NCBI RefSeq assembly: GCF_030316765.1
Contig: NZ_JASZYT010000004.1
Location: 310,001 to 374,000, forward strand
Direction of reading: 5' to 3'
DNA length: 64,000 nt
Origin: Variovorax saccharolyticus
GTDB taxonomy: Bacteria; Pseudomonadota; Gammaproteobacteria; Burkholderiales; Burkholderiaceae_C
Shown: positions 27,731 through 38,427 of the stretch, piece by piece
How positions within the stretch are numbered: position 1 is the stretch's first letter
Layout of the letters: the number at the start of each line of letters is the position of its first letter
Notes under the pieces: model-generated
Database searches by the model: none
Told to the model about the DNA's origin: nothing
What the model saw: only the letters and a program-made list of their open reading frames with translations
Position numbers and translations under genes: made by a program

Positions 27731-27847
27731 CTCGGAAAAGAGCGAAATAGCGGCGGCGCTGGAATCGGCCCGCGCTTGAATGCAGACTGTGGCGAACGTC
27801 TGTTCCTGGCCCGGCCGGAGCCAGCTGCGTGCGTGCGGCAACGCTCT

Positions 27848-28105
27848 TCAGGACAGGTGCTTCCCAACAAGACCCGACATTTCGAACATCGTCACCTCGG
27901 GCTTGCCCATCACCGCTTGAAGCTTGGCATCACAAAGGATGTTGCGTTTGTTCGCTGGGTTTTGGAGGTTGTTCAGCTTGATGTAGTCCCACAGCAGCTT
28001 GGTGACCTCGGTTCGAGGCTGGGGCGTGGAGCCAATGACGGCTGCGAGTTCGACGCTGGGTGTCAGGGGGCGCGTGAACGCCGTTTGCTTCTTGGCAGTG
28101 GTCAT
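27848..28105 (-). CDS. SWIB/MDM2-domain protein
   Basis: 85 residues, almost entirely one SWIB domain: TPSVELAAVIGSTPQPRTEV, KLLWDYIKLNNLQNPANKR, then ILCDAKLQAVMGKPEVTMFEM. SWIB is best known from eukaryotic SWI/SNF complexes and chlamydial topoisomerase. Free-standing copies occur in many betaproteobacteria, where a role in DNA or chromosome organisation is suspected but unproven. The ATG at 28105 gives MTTAKKQTAFTRPL, the usual basic leader. Confidence 0.85.
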   Translation of the reverse strand: MTTAKKQTAFTRPLTPSVELAAVIGSTPQPRTEVTKLLWDYIKLNNLQNPANKRNILCDAKLQAVMGKPEVTMFEMSGLVGKHLS

Positions 28106-28670
28106 GTTTGTCTCGGCAAAGCGGTGAATTCTACGAGCGCCCCCCAAAAGGTTTCGCTGGGCGCGGCTCCGAACGGCGGTTGTGCGTCATGTCCGTCGGT
28201 CAGTTCTTGGATAATTGGAAGGCAGGGATGAAGGACGGGTTCTGGCCGGGACCGCCTGTTGCACAAATTCCTCGATCTCAGTCGTCCGCCAACCGGGCGA
28301 TCCCGCCGAAGGTCAGCTGTCAGGCATGGCCGCGAACTGGTACTCGCGGCCACAAGCGGTCGCTCGTTTCATCCAGCCAAAGCGGTCATCCATTGCTTTC
28401 TAGCTGTAGCTTTGGCCAGGTCGTCGCGGCTGGCAAAGGTGCAGGCGACGCTGTCCGGCGCGCGGAAGGAGGCGAAGGCGAAGGGCAGGGCTCCATGGAC
28501 AGCGAGCATGGCGCCGGGCCACCGCAGCCGGGCTCAGGCCGCCCAAGGGCAGCTTCGGATTACGAAGCGCCGGTTTCGTCGCTTGCCGCTTGGCGTTGCA
28601 TGGACCCCCGTCGTAGCATCCCTGCCCACATAAGCCGCGCCGTCCCGAAGGTCGATGCTGCGAAGGAGCC
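28106..28670. other. Intergenic region without a recognised gene
   Basis: About 565 bp before the decayed haloperoxidase. Short frames exist on both strands, but none shows a domain, a good start site or normal composition. It probably holds the lost 5' part of the pseudogene and other degraded sequence. Confidence 0.45.
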
Positions 28671-29661
28671 ACCGTCCAGCTCGCCGTGTACGACGCAGTG
28701 GTCGCCATCGCCGGCGGACACAAACCCTACGCCGTGACGCCCACCGTGGGCCGAGCGCCGGAGCCTCGATGGAGGCGGCAGCCAACGAGGCGGCCTACCG
28801 CGTGCTGCTGGGCCTGTTCCCGAGCCGCACAGCGCTCTATCAGGGGTTGTACGACACCATCCTGGCGGAGCTTCCCGCAGGCGACGCGAAGGCCCGCGGC
28901 ATGGCCGTCGGGGCCGAAGTCGCGCAAGCCATGCTCGCGCTGCGCACCAACGACGGTCGCACGGTGGCGCTGGGCGCATACCAACCGGGCGCGGGCGCCG
29001 GTGACTTTCGTGGCCTCAACCCGGTCAACCGCCAGGCGCCCTACATCAAGCCCTATGCCCTGACGACAAGACCTACGGCGGCGCGGTCAGCGCACTGCGC
29101 ACCGCCGAGCAGACTGAGGTGGCGCGCTTTCACACGACGCTGCCGCCGCGCAACCTGCCGCTCAACCTGCAGCAGTTCGCCACCAGGCATGCCAGCTTGG
29201 CCGACAACGCCCGCGTCATGGCAGCCCTGTGGACAGCGACGCAGGACGCCGGTAACGCCTGCTTCGAGGCCAAGTACCACTTCAATTTCTGGCGCCCGCA
29301 GAGCGCGATCCCGCTGGCAGCCGACGACGGCAACGTTGCCACGGCGGCAGACGCCAGCTGGACCCCGGTCGTGCCTACGCCGAATCACCCGGAGTACCCG
29401 TCGGCCCATGGTTGCTTTACCGGCTCGACCTCCGAGGTGCTGCAGCAGGTCTACGGTACGAAGAAGAACCGCTTCAGCTTCGTCAGCACAGTGACGGGGA
29501 CGACCCGCTGGTACGACTCGACCAACGAGTTCATCAAGGAGGTGATGAGCGCCCGGGTCTGGGGCGGCATGCGCTTCCGCAGTGCCAACGAGGATGGTGC
29601 CGAGCTGGGCAAGAACGTCGCCAAGTGGGTTATGAAGCACCACTTCCAAGCGACCGAGTGA
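28671..29661 (+). pseudogene. PAP2/vanadium-haloperoxidase family protein, decayed
   Basis: Homology is spread over three frames. LAVYDAVVAIAGGHKPYAV reads in frame 3 (from about 28674). ANEAAYRVLLGLFPSRTALYQGLYD to APYIKPYAL reads in frame 2. From about 29062 frame 1 continues with AVSALRTAEQTEVARFH, KYHFNFWRPQSAI, PNHPEYPSAHG and GTTRWYDSTNEF to the stop at 29661. The 5' end and signal peptide are missing. At the second junction, residues present in the intact downstream copy (the QFRPGPPP region) are absent, so there is also a deletion. It is a paralogue of the gene at 29728. Confidence 0.8.
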
Positions 29662-29727
29662 CCGCCTTGCGCGGCGGCAGTTGCGGGAACATGATGGGGG
29701 CCCCGTCGGCCCTTCAAGGAAGACAGC

Positions 29728-30939
29728 ATGGATGCGACAAAGACAGTCCCTTGCCTGTTGGCCCTCTCGTTGATGACCTTGGCCAGCGCCCGGGCCGACG
29801 TGGTCACCGACTGGAACCAGAAGGCCAGCGAGATCACCGTGGCCCACCAGGCCGGCCCCTGGGGCCAGGCGCCGATGGTGCTGATCCAGGCGGCGGTGTT
29901 CGAGGCCGTCAATGCGATCACCCGGCGCTACCCGCAGGCCGGGTACCTGAAGCTTGAGGCGCCAGCGGGGGCCTCGATCGATGCTGCCGTGGCCGCCGCC
30001 AACCGCGCCGTGCTGACCCGCATGGCCACGACGCAGGGCGCTGCCACCGAGGCGGCGTACCAGGTCGCGCTGGCCACCGTGCCCGAGGGCCCGGCCAAGG
30101 CCGACGGCATCGCCTTGGGCGAGAAGGCCGCGGCCGGCATCCTGGCCCTGCGGGCGCCGACGGGGGCGTCACCGGTTTTCTACCGACCCGTCACGGCCCC
30201 CGGGTCCTACGTGCCGACGGTCGTGCCGGCCAATGCCGATCTGCCGCCGGCGCGCTGCTGGGTGCTGGATCGTGTCGATCAGTTCCGCCCCGGACCGCCG
30301 CCGGACCTGAAGAGCGCCGTCTGGGCACGCGACTTCAACGAGGTCAAGACCCTTGGCGCGCGTACGGGCAGCCAACGCACTGCCGAGCAGACCGAGATCG
30401 CCCGCTTCTGGACCGCGACCACGCCGACGATCTACTTCCCGATTGCCCGTTCGGTGGCCAACCAGCCTGGGCGCGAGGTGACGCAGAACGCGCGTCTGCT
30501 CGCGGCCAGCGGGCAGGCGATGGTCGATGCTATCGACGCCGTCTTCGATGCCAAGTACCAGTATCACTTCTGGCGCCCGTTCACGGCGATCCGCAACGGC
30601 GACCAGGACGGCAACGACGCCACCGAGCGCGACGCCGGCTGGCTGCCCTTCATCGAGACGCCGATGCACCCCGAGTACCCCTGCGCACATTGCACGATCG
30701 CTGCGTCGCTCGGGGCCGTGCTGAAGGCCGAGATCGGCAGCGGCCCGACCCCGCGCCTGTCGAGCACCAGCCCGACCTTGCCAGGCGTCACCCGTTCATG
30801 GGCCAGCGTCGATGCCTTCACGCAAGAGGTCGTCAACGCCCGGATCTACGACGGTGTCCACTACCGAAATTCGGGTGAAGTCGGCAATGCGCTGGGCACG
30901 AAGGTCGGCGAAGTGGCCGCGGCCAAGCTGTTGCGCTGA
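29728..30939 (+). CDS. Vanadium-dependent haloperoxidase-like PAP2 superfamily protein, exported
   Basis: 403 residues with a signal peptide (CLLALSLMTLASARA). The PAP2/haloperoxidase site is nearly complete: Lys276 to Arg283-Pro284 (KYQYHFWRP), the second motif at 315-321 reads PEYPCAH where PSGH or PSAH is usual, and ARIYDGVHYR provides the third Arg and His. The Ser-to-Cys change is notable. Homologues act as periplasmic phosphatases or haloperoxidases. It has a GGAAG Shine-Dalgarno and lies 66 bp after a decayed paralogue. Confidence 0.88.
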   Translation: MDATKTVPCLLALSLMTLASARADVVTDWNQKASEITVAHQAGPWGQAPMVLIQAAVFEAVNAITRRYPQAGYLKLEAPAGASIDAAVAAANRAVLTRMATTQGAATEAAYQVALATVPEGPAKADGIALGEKAAAGILALRAPTGASPVFYRPVTAPGSYVPTVVPANADLPPARCWVLDRVDQFRPGPPPDLKSAVWARDFNEVKTLGARTGSQRTAEQTEIARFWTATTPTIYFPIARSVANQPGREVTQNARLLAASGQAMVDAIDAVFDAKYQYHFWRPFTAIRNGDQDGNDATERDAGWLPFIETPMHPEYPCAHCTIAASLGAVLKAEIGSGPTPRLSSTSPTLPGVTRSWASVDAFTQEVVNARIYDGVHYRNSGEVGNALGTKVGEVAAAKLLR

Positions 30940-31401
30940 TCGTTATAAGCAAGCCGTGCGGTAGGTCTCTCCATGATTCACTGCCGCACTACGGTAGACG
31001 GCATGCAAACCGAAACCCGCTGCGACTGGCACTACAACGCACCGGGCTGCGGCTGCGTGACGAAGAAGGCTTCGCATCCGCCCGAACTGCGACGCTGAGC
31101 TCAAAGGTTGAGCGTCCGCTACTAGCCAGCCAGCCGGGCCAGCGGAGGTCCGCCTGACTCGAATGCAGACGCTCGCATGGCCTCAAATCCTTCGCCATCT
31201 CCCTCGTCGGAACAGACCGCGAGGCAGATACTGAGCCGTGAATGACACTGAACACCGAGCCATGAGAAGCCGCACCTGCCATTGGACCTTGGTCCCATAG
31301 GCGGCCCAAATCGCGCTGCCTACACTGGGTTTGCAAGTCTGGCCAAGCTGAGGCTTGTACGCGCGAAGCGCGCCTGCGAATCAACTATCGAGGCAAGGAA
31401 A
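30940..31401. other. Intergenic region without a recognised gene
   Basis: 462 bp. No frame on either strand shows a domain or a plausible start; the composition is mixed and no long repeat was seen. It presumably contains the promoter of the DUF1254 gene. Confidence 0.5.
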
Positions 31402-32823
31402 ATGAAGCCGACCTATTTCAACTTGCTCGCTGTCGTGGCGATGCTGTCGATTGGCGCGGGTACCGCCCAGGCACAAGAGGACAAGGTGAAAGAGGCGGTC
31501 GACATCGCCACAGACGCCTACGTCTACGGCTACTCGCTTGTCACCACGGACGTCACGCGTGTGCAGATGACCAATGTGGACAAGGCGAGCCCCTCGCTGA
31601 CCGGGCCGGTCAATCAGTTCTCGAACGTGCCGCGCTATCCGCCAGCGGACTATCGCGGCGTGTCGGCGCCGAACGCGGATACGCTGTACTCGCTGGCCTG
31701 GCTCGACCTTGCCGAGCCGCAAGTGTTCAGCCACCCAAACATGGGCAAACGCTTTCATCTCTTCCCGATGGTCGATCTCTGGATGACGATCTTCGCGAGT
31801 CCGGGCACCCGCACTGCCGACGGCAAGGCAGCGAACTACCTGCTGACCGGCCCAGGATGGAAGGGCGATGTACCCAAGGGAATGATGCACATTCCGGTAG
31901 CGACCCGCTACATGGTCATCCTCGGTCGGACCTATGCCGACGGCACGGAGGCCGACTACAAGGCGGCCAACGCGCTGCAGGCGCAATACAAAATCACGCC
32001 GCTCGCATCCTGGGGCAAGCCCTTCACCTACAAAGCACCGCCGATCAATCCGAACCCGGGTATCTCGATGACCGACAAGCCGCAGGCGGTGATCCTGGCG
32101 ATGGGAACCGAGGGCTACTTCAACTGGTTGAGCAAGCGCATGTGCGACGCCGCACCTGCCTACGCAGCCGACGCGCCCGCGCTGGCGCGCTTTGCCAAGA
32201 TCGGCATCGAGCCGTGCAAGCCGTTCGAGCTCGCCAAGCTCGATCCGGCAGTACAGGCCGCCCTCAAGGACCTTCCGAAGACCGCGCTCGACAAGATCGG
32301 CGCCAACCAGAAGAGCATGGGAGAAATGGTCGACGGCTGGCTGATCACCAAAGGGCTCGGCGTCTATGGCACCGACTACATGAAGCGCGCCGTGGTGGCT
32401 GCCTTCGGCTGGCCGGCCAACCTGCAGGAGGACGCGGTCTACCCCTATACGATGGTCGATTCGAAGGGCGACAAGCTGACCGGTGCCAACAAGTACACCG
32501 TGACGTTCGCCAAGGGCCAGACCCCTCCGGTCAACGGATTCTGGTCGATCACGATGTACATGATCGACCAGGGCTGGTGGTTCGTGCCTAACCCGCTCAA
32601 CAAGTTCACGGTCAGCCCGCGCAACAACCTGAAGGCGAATCCAGACGGCTCGATCACCCTCTACTTCCAGAACGAGTCGCCGGGCAAGGACAAGGAGTCG
32701 AACTGGCTCCCCGCGCCCAAGGGCGAGTTCATTCCGATGCTGCGCATGTACTGGCCGAGCGAGAAAGCCCCATCGGTCCTGAACGGCTCGTGGACCCCGC
32801 CCAAGGTCACGAAGGTGAATTGA
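31402..32823 (+). CDS. DUF1254/DUF1214 domain protein, exported
   Basis: 473 residues. A signal peptide ending TAQAQ precedes the mature chain. Residues 30-180 are DUF1254 (AYVYGYSLVTTDVTR, APNADTLYSLAWLDLAEPQV). The C-terminal 130 residues are DUF1214 (GFWSITMYMIDQGWWFVPNPLNKFTVSPRN, GSITLYFQNESPG). This two-domain arrangement is typical. Function is unknown; the family is exported and often found near other envelope or catabolic genes. The ATG at 31402 directly follows AAGGAAA and starts the signal peptide. Confidence 0.9.
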   Translation: MKPTYFNLLAVVAMLSIGAGTAQAQEDKVKEAVDIATDAYVYGYSLVTTDVTRVQMTNVDKASPSLTGPVNQFSNVPRYPPADYRGVSAPNADTLYSLAWLDLAEPQVFSHPNMGKRFHLFPMVDLWMTIFASPGTRTADGKAANYLLTGPGWKGDVPKGMMHIPVATRYMVILGRTYADGTEADYKAANALQAQYKITPLASWGKPFTYKAPPINPNPGISMTDKPQAVILAMGTEGYFNWLSKRMCDAAPAYAADAPALARFAKIGIEPCKPFELAKLDPAVQAALKDLPKTALDKIGANQKSMGEMVDGWLITKGLGVYGTDYMKRAVVAAFGWPANLQEDAVYPYTMVDSKGDKLTGANKYTVTFAKGQTPPVNGFWSITMYMIDQGWWFVPNPLNKFTVSPRNNLKANPDGSITLYFQNESPGKDKESNWLPAPKGEFIPMLRMYWPSEKAPSVLNGSWTPPKVTKVN

Positions 32824-33080
32824 AGAGCCTGACCGAGCTAGGGCTACGCGCTGTGTGATTGAAACGCGAGGTGCGGCTGGAGCCCGTTGTGTTGATGCCG
32901 CGCAAGTCCGCTTCTAGGTGAACTGGGCGTCGCCTTTGAACGCCTGCTTCTGGCCGACTGCGGGTCTGCCGCTGCCCTTCAGGTGGAAGAGGTCGATCGC
33001 AATTTGGCGGCACCGGCATCGCGCCTACAAGCGATTGCAAGTTGATTGCGGGCGCGCCAGAATGAAATTGGGGGTACGCC

Positions 33081-34028
33081 ATGATCGATGCAACGCTTCC
33101 GCAGCTCGCCGGTGCACTGTTTCTCAGCGACGGCGGGCTTGAGACGACGCTTGTCTTCCTGGAGGGCGTGGACTTGCCGCACTTCGCGGCGTTCGTCCTG
33201 CTGCGGGATTACGCGGGGCGCGAGCGGCTGCAGCGCTACTACCGGCCTTATCTCGAACTGTGCGCCAGTACCCCTGGCGCCGGCTTCGTGCTGGAGACGC
33301 CAACCTGGCGGGCAAACCCCGACTGGGGTCGACTGCTCGGGTATGACGCATCGGCGCTTGAACAGGCCAACATCGACGCCGCGCGTCTGGTGAGTGACCT
33401 TCGGGATGAATGGCGTTCCCGGTTAAGCGGCCCGGTGGTCCTGAGCGGCATCATCGGTCCGCGCGGCGACGGCTACGTGGCCGATGCACCAAGCAGCGCG
33501 GCCGATGCGGCGGCCTATCACCTGCCGCAAGCCGTGGCGCTGAAAAAGGGCGGCGTCGACATGTTGTCAGCGGTGACGATGACCACCAGCGCCGAGGCCA
33601 TCGGCGTCGCTCGATCCGCCAAGGCGGTCGGCTTGCCGGTCGCAATATCTTTCACGGTCGAGACTGATGGTCGGCTGCCCAGCGGCGAGTCGTTGCGCGA
33701 AGCGATGGAGCAAGTGGATGCAGATACGGCGCCCGCATACTTTGCGGTGAACTGCGCACATCCGAGCCACTTCGAGGCGTGCTTCGCCGACGGTGGAGCT
33801 TGGACCACGAGGATTCGAGGCATTCGCGCGAACGCGTCGACGCGCAGCCACGCCGAGCTGGACGCCGCGACCGAGTTGGACATCGGTGACCCAGCCGATT
33901 TGGGTGAGCGCTACCGAAGGCTACGCACGCCACTGCCGACGCTCAATGTGCTGGGCGGCTGCTGCGGTACCGACGACCGGCATCTACGCGCGATCCGAGA
34001 CGCATGGGTTCAAGACCGCGTGACGTAG
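33081..34028 (+). CDS. Homocysteine S-methyltransferase family protein
   Basis: 315 residues, a full-length zinc-dependent barrel. The family opening is LSDGGLETTLVF. The zinc-cysteine positions are in FAVNCAHP (about residue 222) and GGCCGTDDRHL (about residue 295). Such enzymes move a methyl group from S-methylmethionine or a betaine to homocysteine in the cytosol. The donor cannot be determined, and the gene is not next to other methionine genes. The ATG follows a weak GGGGG stretch. Confidence 0.88.
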   Translation: MIDATLPQLAGALFLSDGGLETTLVFLEGVDLPHFAAFVLLRDYAGRERLQRYYRPYLELCASTPGAGFVLETPTWRANPDWGRLLGYDASALEQANIDAARLVSDLRDEWRSRLSGPVVLSGIIGPRGDGYVADAPSSAADAAAYHLPQAVALKKGGVDMLSAVTMTTSAEAIGVARSAKAVGLPVAISFTVETDGRLPSGESLREAMEQVDADTAPAYFAVNCAHPSHFEACFADGGAWTTRIRGIRANASTRSHAELDAATELDIGDPADLGERYRRLRTPLPTLNVLGGCCGTDDRHLRAIRDAWVQDRVT

Positions 34029-34201
34029 CAAATCTCGCGCTGCGGGCCCGTTGTCAGTGCAGTCGCGCTGGAGCACAGCGGTCGCTCGCGAAGGACTCCT
34101 TCTGGCCGACCACGGTAGTACGCGAGCATAGGCCCAACTTCCGCTCCCGCTGCACGCCGTCGCAACCGAGGGGCGACTCTCCGGAAATGGCCGGCAGCAG
34201 C

Positions 34202-34990
34202 CTAGTCTCTCATTCCCTGAAGGGCCGAGCCGATGCCGCGCTGCAACAGCGACCAATCGAAGCCGATCATTAGCGCTCGATAGCCTCTGTCCCTCATCGC
34301 ACGCCCCTGTTCGGCGCTGGTCGCAACGCCTCCAAGAACTATGCTGCTGCCATCGATTGCTTTCTCGAACTCGGCAATCGCGGCTTGAACGTCAGGGTGG
34401 TCAGGACGGCCGCGCTGGCCCATGCTCGTGGCGAGATCGCCCGGACCGATGAAGACCATGTCGAGACCCGGTGTTCTCGCGATCTCGGCGACGGACTCCA
34501 TCGCTCCAATGCTCTCGAGTACGCCGATGGCAAGAATCTCATCGTCGGCCGCGGCAAGATACTCGCTCATTGTCCTGCCCCATCTCAGTGGGGCGAAAAA
34601 TGGACCCCAAAGGCGTTCGCCAAGCGGCGGGTAGCGCACTGCCTTGACTATGCTCAAGGCATCCTCCCGGCTGCTCGTCATCGGAAAGCACACGCCCATG
34701 GCACCGAGGTCCAGGGGGATCTTTGCGTGCCACGATTCCTTGCCGCTGACGCGGACCAAGGGGACCAGCGGCGTTCCACCCGTTGCCGCAATCATCGCGT
34801 GAGCGCTTTGCGCATCGATCGGGCCGTGCTCCATGTCCACGATCATGAAGTCCAAGCCAGACCGGGCCAAGACTTGCACGGTCTGCACGGAAGGGATCGT
34901 CGCCATGGCGCCAAATGCGCACGCCCCGGAGGCCCAGACATCACGCAGGCGATTGAGGCTTGGCATCTGCTCGGCTTCGGAAGAGGTCAT
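34202..34990 (-). CDS. HpcH/HpaI aldolase family protein (2-oxo-acid class II aldolase)
   Basis: 262 residues. It has the metal and substrate motifs of the HpaI group: GLDFMIVDMEHGPID, KIPLDLGAMGVCFPM, VRYPPLGERLWGP, and LDMVFIGPGDLATSMG. The family cleaves 4-hydroxy-2-oxo acids to pyruvate and an aldehyde. The ATG at 34990 has GAGGAG 7 bp upstream, which decides the start over a more distant one. It is monocistronic as far as I can see. Confidence 0.88.
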   Translation of the reverse strand: MTSSEAEQMPSLNRLRDVWASGACAFGAMATIPSVQTVQVLARSGLDFMIVDMEHGPIDAQSAHAMIAATGGTPLVPLVRVSGKESWHAKIPLDLGAMGVCFPMTSSREDALSIVKAVRYPPLGERLWGPFFAPLRWGRTMSEYLAAADDEILAIGVLESIGAMESVAEIARTPGLDMVFIGPGDLATSMGQRGRPDHPDVQAAIAEFEKAIDGSSIVLGGVATSAEQGRAMRDRGYRALMIGFDWSLLQRGIGSALQGMRD

Positions 34991-35086
34991 GGCAGTACTC
35001 CTCGCTGAGTGCTCCCCGTTGGCTTGGATCATAAGCCCGCTCTTGGCCGCCAGTTCTAGCCCGTGATCCAGGCTCGAACGCGTGCT

Positions 35087-35725
35087 TCAGACTGCGTCAA
35101 GCGCCTTCAGGATGGCATCCAGCATCGTCTCGGAGGGCATTGCGCCCGAGAATGCCGACGACCCGTCGAGCACAAAGAACGGCACTCCTTGAATCGGATA
35201 GCAGGTGGCCACAGGGCTCCTCCCGCCGGCGCGCGATTCATCGGCTCCAGGGCTGCTGCACACATCTCGCTGTAGTCCGCATTCCAGCGCCAGTCGCTCA
35301 AGCACGGAGCCATCGCCGACGTCCTTCCCCTCAAGGAAGTAGGCCGTGAAAATGCGATCGACCAGCTTCGCCTGCCGAGCCGGGTCAGCGCGCTCCATCA
35401 ACGCGTGAGCCTTGGCCGTGTTCGGCAAGACCTGGATTCGATCGAATGCAAACTGGACTCCCGCCGTGTCGCCGGCTTGCTGCACCTGGGCGCGGCGCCT
35501 GGTGACGGCTTCGGAACTGCCCAGACGTGCCACATAGAAGGCTTGATAAGGCACCCCGCCTTCTGGGGTGTCGGGCAGCAAGGCATGCGACCGCCAGAAG
35601 ACATCGAGATGCACGTCCTGCCGCAGTTCGGCAAGCTTGCGCGCGGCGGCGTCCAGATGCCGCTTGTCGATCAGGCACCACGGGCAGACGAAATCGAAGA
35701 AGACCTCGATTGTCAGAGAACGCAT
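35087..35725 (-). CDS. DsbA-family oxidoreductase, FrnE-like
   Basis: 212 residues. Near the N-terminus is FFDFVCPWCLIDKRHLD, a CPWC redox site typical of FrnE/2-hydroxychromene-carboxylate-isomerase-like thioredoxin folds. The second half ends with GVPFFVLDG, the cis-proline loop, and FSGAMPSETMLDAIL. No signal peptide is present, so it is cytosolic. The ATG at 35725 has GGAGTGGAGG before it and gives the usual short leader, so I reject the longer frame. The substrate is unknown. Confidence 0.88.
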   Translation of the reverse strand: MRSLTIEVFFDFVCPWCLIDKRHLDAAARKLAELRQDVHLDVFWRSHALLPDTPEGGVPYQAFYVARLGSSEAVTRRRAQVQQAGDTAGVQFAFDRIQVLPNTAKAHALMERADPARQAKLVDRIFTAYFLEGKDVGDGSVLERLALECGLQRDVCSSPGADESRAGGRSPVATCYPIQGVPFFVLDGSSAFSGAMPSETMLDAILKALDAV

Positions 35726-36029
35726 CGCCTCCACTCCTTCCGCGCTCTTCGATACAGCCATCGATGCAGGCAATTTCATGAACCAGGTCCCCATAAGTCA
35801 GAGGCCGACGTACGCCCCGGCCTGTCCGGCGATCACGCCGCCGCTGCAAATCTACCGCCCGATCGCAGGTGCCGCCCCCTCCCTCGCGGAGGGGGCGCCC
35901 GGGTGTCCCTCGCGCCAAAATTCAGTGCCGTCGTGAGCGCCGATCCCGGAACAGGAGTGAACGCTCGCGAGCACTTTCTGCTTTTTTGACTTCAGCTATG
36001 TTCAAGCCGTCCCCAACCGCTACCAAGCC
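35726..36029. other. Divergent intergenic region
   Basis: 304 bp between the FrnE-like gene and a small plus-strand gene. No gene is seen. The only feature is the strong hairpin at 35874-35896. Confidence 0.5.
35874..35896. repeat. Strong GC-rich hairpin in a divergent intergenic region
   Basis: A perfect 9-bp stem, GCCCCCTCC with GGAGGGGGC, closes a five-base loop. It lies upstream of both neighbouring genes, so it is not an obvious terminator for either. Confidence 0.55.
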
Positions 36030-36269
36030 ATGAGCATTCCACCGCGTGAATGGTGGGTATTCGTACACGCTCGCGATGTTGGATACATCGGGACCGTGAA
36101 GGAATCCACCGAGGAACTCGCTCGTCTTGCGGCCCTGTCGAAGTACGCCAAGAAGGGTGAGCGCGCCAGGCTGTCCAAGGGCCGACAAATGCGGCGCCCT
36201 GAGATCATGCACATCTATGAGGATGATGACTTCGATGTGAGGCCCGAAAGAACGCGCCCGCCCGCTTAG
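36030..36269 (+). CDS. Hypothetical small protein
   Basis: 79 residues, soluble, mixed charge, with balanced composition not expected of a chance frame: PREWWVFVHARDVGYIGTV near the start and an acidic EDDDFDVRPER near the end. I recall similar short hypothetical proteins but no named domain. The Shine-Dalgarno is poor. It ends just before the convergent KdsA gene. Confidence 0.5.
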   Translation: MSIPPREWWVFVHARDVGYIGTVKESTEELARLAALSKYAKKGERARLSKGRQMRRPEIMHIYEDDDFDVRPERTRPPA

Positions 36270-36283
36270 CCTCGGCGAACCGT

Positions 36284-37210
<927 letters not shown>

Positions 37211-37267
37211 CTACCGGACACAGTGCTGGGACTGCTCAACCCGCTTCCGCAATTGCCTTCCTGCGGT

Positions 37268-38314
37268 TCATGCAACCGAGTGCTTCGGCGCGTCGACTTG
37301 CTCCAGCTGACCCCCTGCCAGGCTCTGGCGGGTCGAAGCCTGGTTCAGCAGGTCATGCGGAAACCCCAGACTGGGCGTACCCGCCGCGTTCAGCTGCGAA
37401 AGTTGCTGTTCTGTGAGGCGCACATCCGCAGCGGCAAGGTTGTCCTCAAGCTGTACCACCGACTTCGGCCCGATGATGGGGATGGCACCGCGTGCTGCAA
37501 CCCAGGCGATGGCCACCCGTCCCGGGTTCGACCCCGTCTCTTCGGCGACAGCTTGCAGGGCGTCAAGGACCGCGCCTTTCTGCGCGCTGTCTTCCTGGTG
37601 GATGAGCACGCCCAGCTGAGTCGCGCGGCCCACTTCGCCACGACGGTACTTGCCGGTGAGAAGACCTCCGCCCAGCGGCGACCAGGCCACCGTGCCGAGG
37701 CCCAGTGCCTGCGCCATCGGCAGCAACTCTCGTTCGGCTGTGCGCTCGACCAGGCTGTACTCCAGCTGGACGCCAGCGATGGGAAGCGAGCCCCGAACCT
37801 CGGCCAAGGTGACGGCACGGGACACGCGCCACGCCGGGAAGTCCGACAGGCCCGCGTACACAATCTTGCCGGCTCGCGCCAGGTCGTCCACGCCGCGCAG
37901 CACTTCCTCCATCGGCGTGACTCCGTCGGGCATATGGACCCAAAGGAGGTCGATGCGGTCGGTCTTCAGCCGCTTCAGGCTGGATTCGACGGACTGGACC
38001 ATGACCTTTCGCGAGTTGCCGGTCGCCGCAACGCCAGCTTGCGCCGGCGTGGGGCCCAGCGTGAACTTGCTGGCGAGCACAATCTTTTCGCGAACCGGCG
38101 CAATCAGGTCGCTGAGCAGCGTCTCGGACTGGCCGGCCTGGTAGTTGTCGGCCGTATCGATGAAGTTGCCACCGGCCTCGACGTATCGACCGAACATGCG
38201 ACGGGCTTCATCCGGCTCGGCGCCGTAGCCCCACGCCGTCCCGAAGTTGCCCGTGCCGAGGGCCAGTTGGGAGACTCGCAAACCGGTGTGGTTGCCAAAA
38301 ACTTGGTAGCGCAT
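37268..38314 (-). CDS. Aldo/keto reductase
   Basis: 348 residues, a TIM-barrel NADPH-dependent reductase. It has ALGTGNFG, the catalytic tetrad Asp and Tyr in NFIDTADNYQAGQSE, Lys in IVLASKFTLG, and His in IDLLWVHMPDG. The nucleotide-binding end GAIPIIGPKSVVQLEDNL is present. The substrate is unknown. It is divergent from a LysR gene 131 bp away, which probably controls it. Confidence 0.92.
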   Translation of the reverse strand: MRYQVFGNHTGLRVSQLALGTGNFGTAWGYGAEPDEARRMFGRYVEAGGNFIDTADNYQAGQSETLLSDLIAPVREKIVLASKFTLGPTPAQAGVAATGNSRKVMVQSVESSLKRLKTDRIDLLWVHMPDGVTPMEEVLRGVDDLARAGKIVYAGLSDFPAWRVSRAVTLAEVRGSLPIAGVQLEYSLVERTAERELLPMAQALGLGTVAWSPLGGGLLTGKYRRGEVGRATQLGVLIHQEDSAQKGAVLDALQAVAEETGSNPGRVAIAWVAARGAIPIIGPKSVVQLEDNLAAADVRLTEQQLSQLNAAGTPSLGFPHDLLNQASTRQSLAGGQLEQVDAPKHSVA

Positions 38315-38427
38315 GGTGGTCCTCTGGGTGAACTGCTTTGAATTTGTCGCACTGGTGAAGACGCAGCACGTTCCCAGGAGGGGGATGCGTTGTCTACCCC
38401 TGAAGGTTAGAGTCGTCTCCCTGATTG

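Noticed and set aside
32947..34110. The 12-mer CTTCTGGCCGAC occurs in both gaps flanking the homocysteine-methyltransferase gene (32947 and 34099)
   Set aside because: The similarity does not extend beyond the 12-mer, so it is not supported as a repeat or duplication boundary.
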